Shown: one piece after another, positions 5,730 to 9,148 of the stretch
Position numbering within the stretch: position 1 is the first letter of the stretch
Layout: each line of letters opens with the position of its first letter
Assembly (NCBI GenBank): GCA_002479805.1
Contig: DLPB01000035.1
Span: 1 to 9,148, forward strand
DNA: 9,148 nt
Source: Micrococcales bacterium UBA7469
GTDB lineage: Bacteria > Actinomycetota > Actinomycetes > Actinomycetales > Microbacteriaceae
Reading direction: 5' to 3'
The notes under the pieces: generated by a model
The model's input: only the letters and a program-made list of their open reading frames with translations
Database searches by the model: none
What the model was told of the DNA's origin: nothing
Program-made: the position numbers and the translations under genes

Positions 5730-6814
5730 TTTCTGGGTCTGAGCTCCGCAACCATCGGGCAAACAAACGGGTCTGCGTTATTGCTCAACCCCACTTTGTT
5801 CAAGTGCTTCATGATCACCACGTAGCTTTTAGCAAGACCCATTTCAACCATTGTGATGTCATTCTCACGACAGAACTCACTCACGATTGCGTGGGCTTTC
5901 TTGAGGTAAGGCCTAGCCATTGATGGGAAAAGATGGTGCTCAACCTGGTAATTCAGGCCACCCATCAAGTTGTCCTTGAGCCAGCTTCCTCGAATGTTTC
6001 TGGAGGTCAGGACCTGACGCGAGAAGAAGTCAAGCTTGGAATCCTTCGCAACCAAAGGCATGCCCTTGTGGTTTGGAGCAAATGCTGCTCCCATGAAAAA
6101 GCCGAACGTCATCATCATGAAGAACCAAAGTGCGATGCCCCAGAGCCAACCGAACATCAGACTCAGAATCACAAGTGGGGCATTCTGACGAATCATCATC
6201 AGGGTGAACTCCAAGATCCTCACGGACAACTTTCGGTCTTTGCGCGCAAGGCCTGCAAATGAGTCAAGCAGCAGATCGAAACCGGTGAACAGCAGTAAGA
6301 AGGGGAACAGGTAACCCTGACGGTCGGAGAACCACCGCTCGATACCCTTCTTGGACTCTTTTGATTCGGTTGTGAAGCTCAGCACACGAATTGCAATGTC
6401 CGGATCTTCACCAATTTGGTTTGGTCTTTGGTGATGCTTGTTGTGCTTGCGAAGCCAAAAGCCGTAGCTCAGGCCAGCAAAAAGGTTTGCAAGTATTAGG
6501 CCGAGCCAATCGTTGGCTTTATTGTTGTGAAAAATCTGACGGTGCGCGGCCTCGTGAGCGATGAACCCATACTGTGCGCTGAGGATTCCCAGCCCACCTG
6601 CCAAAGCAAATCCAGCGAGAATCCAAAGCCTTGAATCGTTGTACGCGCTCGCTGATAGTCCTGTTAGAACCCAAAGCCCAACCGCCAAGGCCGAGATGAT
6701 CGCTAGGCGAGTGATGTAGAAGCTGGGCTTTTTCAAAAGTAACCCGGCATCCCTAACTCGCACCAAAACCTGGTGGAACAAAGTTGTTGATTGATTGGTT
6801 ACTGCGGCCGTCAT
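5726..6814 (-). CDS. Membrane fatty acid desaturase (acyl-lipid/acyl-CoA type)
   Basis: 362 residues. It is an integral-membrane di-iron enzyme that introduces a double bond into acyl chains using O2 and reduced ferredoxin or cytochrome. The three histidine boxes are intact: HEAAH (87-91), HNKHH (124-128) and QVEHH (290-294), with an extra conserved-looking NHKG (H249). The glutamine-led third box is typical of front-end and related desaturases, but there is no fused cytochrome b5 domain, so an external electron donor is needed; none is encoded nearby. Hydrophobic segments lie around 34-53, 63-84, 103-119, 168-188 and 210-247. The start is ATG 6814-6812; TAGACT (minus strand, 6826-6821) ends 6 nt before it and no Shine-Dalgarno sequence is present, suggesting a leaderless mRNA. 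The likely role is membrane-fluidity or cold adaptation (inference). Double-bond position cannot be predicted from sequence alone. Confidence 0.93.
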   Translation of the reverse strand: MTAAVTNQSTTLFHQVLVRVRDAGLLLKKPSFYITRLAIISALAVGLWVLTGLSASAYNDSRLWILAGFALAGGLGILSAQYGFIAHEAAHRQIFHNNKANDWLGLILANLFAGLSYGFWLRKHNKHHQRPNQIGEDPDIAIRVLSFTTESKESKKGIERWFSDRQGYLFPFLLLFTGFDLLLDSFAGLARKDRKLSVRILEFTLMMIRQNAPLVILSLMFGWLWGIALWFFMMMTFGFFMGAAFAPNHKGMPLVAKDSKLDFFSRQVLTSRNIRGSWLKDNLMGGLNYQVEHHLFPSMARPYLKKAHAIVSEFCRENDITMVEMGLAKSYVVIMKHLNKVGLSNNADPFVCPMVAELRPRN

Positions 6815-6877
6815 TTCTGCAGTCTAGGGTCAGAGCCTGAGTATTTTCGGCTAATTCATCGAATAGGCTTTTGAATT
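6815..6877. promoter_or_regulatory. 63-bp divergent promoter region between desaturase and aspA
   Basis: Two -10-like hexamers point outward. TAGACT on the minus strand (6826-6821) is 6 nt before the desaturase ATG. TAGGCT on the plus strand (6864-6869) is 8 nt before the aspA GTG. Neither has a good -35 element, and neither gene has a Shine-Dalgarno sequence. With so little space, the polymerase sites would overlap or nearly touch, so the two genes probably compete for or share regulation. Confidence 0.4.
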
Positions 6878-8275
6878 GTGCAAGCAATGAGGCTTGAGCA
6901 TGATCTGCTCGGTGAACGTGAAGTTCCAAATTCGGCCTACTGGGGTATTCACACCCTTAGGGCTATCGAAAATTTCCCTATTAGCGGTGTTCCCATCGGC
7001 CACTATCGCTCCTTTGTCAGGGCCTTCGGATTTATCAAAGAAGCTGCGGCAATCGCTAACCGCGAGCTCGATGCCTTGGATCCCGAACTCGCTAAACACA
7101 TAATTCAGGCCTGTATTGACGTTCGAGACGGCATGCTGGATTCTGAGTTTGTGGTCGATGCCATTCAGGGTGGTGCCGGTACCTCATCGAATATGAATGC
7201 CAACGAGGTGATTGCAAACCGAGCTCTGGAGATAGCTGGCTTTGAAAAGGGTGATTACTCCAAGATTCACCCGCTCAATCACGTGAATGCATCACAGTCC
7301 ACAAACGATGTTTACCCAACTGCGGTCAAAATTGCGCTGATCATCGAAATCCTTGCCCTTCTGAAGGAGATTTCTCACCTGAGGACCGAGATTGGTCGCA
7401 AGGCCAGCGAGTATTCCAAAATCATCAAGATGGGTCGCACTCAGCTCCAAGATGCTGTCCCAATGACCCTTGGGCAAGAGTTTGCTGCCTGGTCGCAAAC
7501 TCTTGGTGAGGACGAGGGAAGACTCAGGGAGATCATTCCGCTGTTAAGCGAAATTAACCTGGGTGGCACCGCCATCGGCACCAAGATCAACACCCCTGAT
7601 GGTTATCCGCAACTAGTGGTCCGTGAGCTTTCAAGGCTATGCGAGCATGATTTTGTTCTCGCCGAAAACTTAATTGAGGCGACCAGTGACACCGGCGTCT
7701 TCGTTTCAACCTCATCTGTGCTGAAGCGATTTGCGACCAAAATTTCGAAGATTTCAAGTGACTTGCGACTGCTGTCATCAGGGCCAAGAGCTGGTCTAGG
7801 GGAAATCAATCTTCCAGCCAGACAGGCCGGCTCATCGATCATGCCGGGCAAGGTAAACCCCGTTATCCCAGAGGTTGTGAACCAGATTGCCTTCACGGTT
7901 ATTGGGAACGATCTCACGGTGACCATGGCCGCTGAAAGCGGCCAGCTCCAACTAAATGCCTTCGAACCGATTATTGCCAGATCGCTAATGATGAGCATCA
8001 CCTACCTTCGCAAGGGCTGTCGAGTGCTCGCCGATTACTGCATTGCGGACATTACGGCCAACGAGGAGTACCTCAGATCAACGGTTGAGAACTCAATCGG
8101 ACTGGTCACAGCGTTGGCACCAACAGTTGGATATGAAAATGCCACCGCCATTGCAAAGCACGCTCAGGAGAATGGCACAACTGTGAAAACAGCGGCCGCG
8201 GAACTAGGGCTATTGACCGCAGCGCAGTTTGACGAAATCTTGGGTGATGTCGATCGACTCAGCGGCCAGGCCTAG
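6878..8275 (+). CDS. aspA: Aspartate ammonia-lyase (aspartase)
   Basis: 465 residues, typical for the aspartase/class II fumarase superfamily; cytoplasmic homotetramer converting L-aspartate to fumarate and ammonia reversibly. The N-terminus (LEHDLLGEREVPNSAYWGIHT) is aspartase-like. Conserved blocks are GTSSNMN (101-107), NASQSTNDVYPT (137-148), GRTQLQDAVPMTLGQEF (186-202) and the superfamily signature GSSIMPGKVNP (318-328) with catalytic serine S319 and K325. The TQ dipeptide (T188-Q189), where fumarases have TH, and the QLQLNAFEP ending favour aspartase over fumarase. The start could be GTG 6878 or ATG 6887, nine bases later; neither has a Shine-Dalgarno sequence. GTG 6878 fits a leaderless mRNA from TAGGCT (6864-6869), while ATG 6887 gives a more conventional N-terminus. 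The stop TAG overlaps the stop of the convergent DUF554 gene in CTAG. Likely role: feeding aspartate nitrogen and carbon into ammonia and the TCA cycle. Confidence 0.9.
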   Translation: MQAMRLEHDLLGEREVPNSAYWGIHTLRAIENFPISGVPIGHYRSFVRAFGFIKEAAAIANRELDALDPELAKHIIQACIDVRDGMLDSEFVVDAIQGGAGTSSNMNANEVIANRALEIAGFEKGDYSKIHPLNHVNASQSTNDVYPTAVKIALIIEILALLKEISHLRTEIGRKASEYSKIIKMGRTQLQDAVPMTLGQEFAAWSQTLGEDEGRLREIIPLLSEINLGGTAIGTKINTPDGYPQLVVRELSRLCEHDFVLAENLIEATSDTGVFVSTSSVLKRFATKISKISSDLRLLSSGPRAGLGEINLPARQAGSSIMPGKVNPVIPEVVNQIAFTVIGNDLTVTMAAESGQLQLNAFEPIIARSLMMSITYLRKGCRVLADYCIADITANEEYLRSTVENSIGLVTALAPTVGYENATAIAKHAQENGTTVKTAAAELGLLTAAQFDEILGDVDRLSGQA

Positions 8276-8997
8276 ATAACTGCATCCACCAGCAAGGTCA
8301 GCAGTGGCGCAAAGACTAATGCGGGCAGTAGGTCGGCAACGCTAACCATGCGAATTTGAAGCAATCGCAATCCGGTCCCCAGCAGCAAAATGCCTCCAGT
8401 CGCGGTGATTGAGGCCACAACGCTTGCAGGCATCAAGGCTCCGGCCCCGACGGCAATGACAGTTAGTGCACCCTGCCAAACTCCAACCGGAATCGCGCTA
8501 AATGCAACACCCCAGCCAAGCGCAGCCGCAAAAGCGATGGCGGTGAAGCCGTCGAGGGTTGACTTCAGAGCGAGAATGTCAAAACCATTTCCCAGTCCAT
8601 CTTGCAGGGCACCGAGAACCGCCATTGGACCAATTGTGAATAGGAGTGAGGAGTTCACAAAGCCCTCGATGAATTTCTGCCTGTCACCACTTCCCGAGGT
8701 CTTGCGCTGCAGCCAGCCCCCGAACTGTTCCAAGCGAGCTTCGATTTGAAGCAGCGATCCTGTTATGCCACCAAGCAGCAGAGCACCTAGAACTATCAAC
8801 AAGGTGCCGGCTGATGTGACGGCTGCGACAAAGTCCGCATCCTGCAACGCCGCCAGGTTCAGCGCTCCGATCACCAGCACGACCAAACCCATAGCGTCGG
8901 TAAGAGTGCGGGAGAGCCGTTCGGGAAGTCGGTTACCGAGTAGCACACCAATGGTTGCACCGGCCAAGATGGCAACGATGTTTATCAGGGTGCCCAA
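8272..8997 (-). CDS. DUF554 family membrane protein (YqgA-like)
   Basis: 241 residues from a TTG start (8997-8995). The family is a group of polytopic membrane proteins of unknown function that includes E. coli YqgA; a transport role is often supposed but unproven. The hallmark block is FIEGFVNSSLLFTIGPMAVL then GALQDGL (109-135), followed by KSTLDGFTAIAFAAALGWGV (145-164) and VWQGALTV (173-180). About six or seven hydrophobic segments are visible, including about 3-21, 36-51, 60-84, 113-131, 149-186 (probably two), 190-213 and 220-240. The TTG start was chosen because family members begin with a GTLIN motif at residue 2, and because the frame upstream (to 9090) overlaps, in a different frame, the end of the preceding gene, which stops at 9008-9006. 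The 8-nt gap to that stop indicates an operon and reinitiation. Its own stop TAG overlaps that of aspA (8272-8275). Confidence 0.88.
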   Translation of the reverse strand: MGTLINIVAILAGATIGVLLGNRLPERLSRTLTDAMGLVVLVIGALNLAALQDADFVAAVTSAGTLLIVLGALLLGGITGSLLQIEARLEQFGGWLQRKTSGSGDRQKFIEGFVNSSLLFTIGPMAVLGALQDGLGNGFDILALKSTLDGFTAIAFAAALGWGVAFSAIPVGVWQGALTVIAVGAGALMPASVVASITATGGILLLGTGLRLLQIRMVSVADLLPALVFAPLLTLLVDAVI

Positions 8998-9005
8998 TTG
9001 TTTAC

Positions 9006-9148
9006 CTAGGCCTGAAGGAACTTGAGGAGCTCGTAAACCAGGAAGCCTGGCCAAACCAGCGCCTTGAAAAACCCAAGCACGCCCATCCAAAAGTCGGTAG
9101 CAGTTGAGATGTAGTAGATCAGTGCGCCGATGAAGCCAACTCCATAAA
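9006..9148 (-). CDS. Small hydrophobic membrane protein, C-terminal part (5' end outside window)
   Basis: On the minus strand a frame is open from the window edge to the TAG at 9008-9006, giving 46 residues beginning YGVGFIGALIYYISTATDFW and ending YELLKFLQA. The composition is strongly hydrophobic and aromatic, with one helix at about 2-13 and another at about 20-38 separated by a polar ISTATD turn, so two closely spaced membrane segments are likely. It resembles small proteins of unknown function that I recall from Actinobacteria, but I cannot name a family. The start codon is not in the window, so full length is unknown. It lies 8 nt upstream of the DUF554 start in the same direction, so the two are probably co-translated. 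A competing frame in the same stretch would need an improbable, non-hydrophobic extension of DUF554. Confidence 0.7.
   Translation of the reverse strand, partial: YGVGFIGALIYYISTATDFWMGVLGFFKALVWPGFLVYELLKFLQA

Noticed and set aside
7603..8001. 132-codon minus-strand frame inside aspA
   Set aside because: It lies fully antisense to strongly conserved aspartase sequence and has no own promoter, ribosome-binding site or motif.
8263..8272. GGCC-A-GGCC near the aspA stop as a terminator hairpin
   Set aside because: The arms are themselves palindromic with a one-base gap, which cannot form a normal loop, and no T-run follows.
6878..8275. Class II fumarase as an alternative identity for the lyase
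   Set aside because: The TQ (not TH) dipeptide at 188-189, the DLLGEREVP N-terminus and the QLQLNAFEP segment favour aspartase.
8390..9025. Two plus-strand frames (8390-8749 and 8765-9025) opposite DUF554
   Set aside because: Pro/Ala/Ser-rich shadows of a GC-biased membrane-protein gene on the other strand.
8998..9090. N-terminal extension of the DUF554 protein
   Set aside because: It lacks family similarity and overlaps the better-supported small membrane protein frame; TTG 8997 fits the conserved N-terminus.

Overview
The window looks like a stretch of chromosome from a streamlined, aquatic-type actinobacterium, most likely a member of the Microbacteriaceae related to the small-genome freshwater or marine lineages. 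Supporting signs are the cysS-rlmB order, the DUF4032 protein paired with a MalK-type ATPase, a membrane-anchored actinobacterial DsbA-like protein, base composition only slightly above 50 % G+C by eye, and very tight gene packing. The taxonomic call is inference from gene content, not a search result. I see no insertion sequence, prophage, CRISPR array, defence gene or pseudogene.

Layout. Positions 1-1288 (+) carry the 3' end of cysS overlapping rlmB (translation and rRNA methylation). Positions 1285-3662 (-) are a two-gene operon: a MalK/UgpC-type ABC ATPase followed, with a one-base TAGTG overlap, by a kinase-fold DUF4032 protein. A 143-bp divergent intergenic region (3663-3805) holds promoter-like sequences and two palindromes. 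Positions 3806-4651 (+) encode a membrane-anchored thioredoxin-fold oxidoreductase (DsbA-like). It ends at a strong hairpin terminator whose loop contains the stop codon of the opposing gene, an unrecognised membrane-anchored extracytoplasmic protein (4679-5158, -). A tRNA-Thr(UGU) gene at 5214-5286 is followed by a DUF1761 four-helix membrane protein (5313-5729, +). Convergent to that is a membrane fatty acid desaturase (5726-6814, -). Divergent from the desaturase across only 63 bp is aspartate ammonia-lyase (6878-8275, +). Convergent to aspA is a DUF554 membrane protein (8272-8997, -), which starts at TTG eight bases after the stop of a small membrane protein whose 5' end lies beyond the window (9006-9148, -).

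How the genes relate. Most are independent housekeeping functions: translation (cysS, rlmB, tRNA-Thr), sugar-uptake energisation (MalK-type ATPase), envelope protein folding (DsbA-like), membrane lipid unsaturation (desaturase) and aspartate/fumarate interconversion (aspA). The real units are cysS-rlmB, ATPase-DUF4032, possibly tRNA-DUF1761, and the small membrane protein-DUF554 pair.

Three architectural themes stand out. (1) Three of the four convergent gene pairs end in a shared 4-bp YTAG overlap of stop codons. (2) Three genes have a -10-like hexamer placed 6-8 nt before the start codon with no Shine-Dalgarno sequence, as expected for leaderless mRNAs. (3) A kinase-like DUF4032 protein is translationally coupled to a sugar-type ABC ATPase that has no permease beside it; this is the most promising functionally undescribed unit here.
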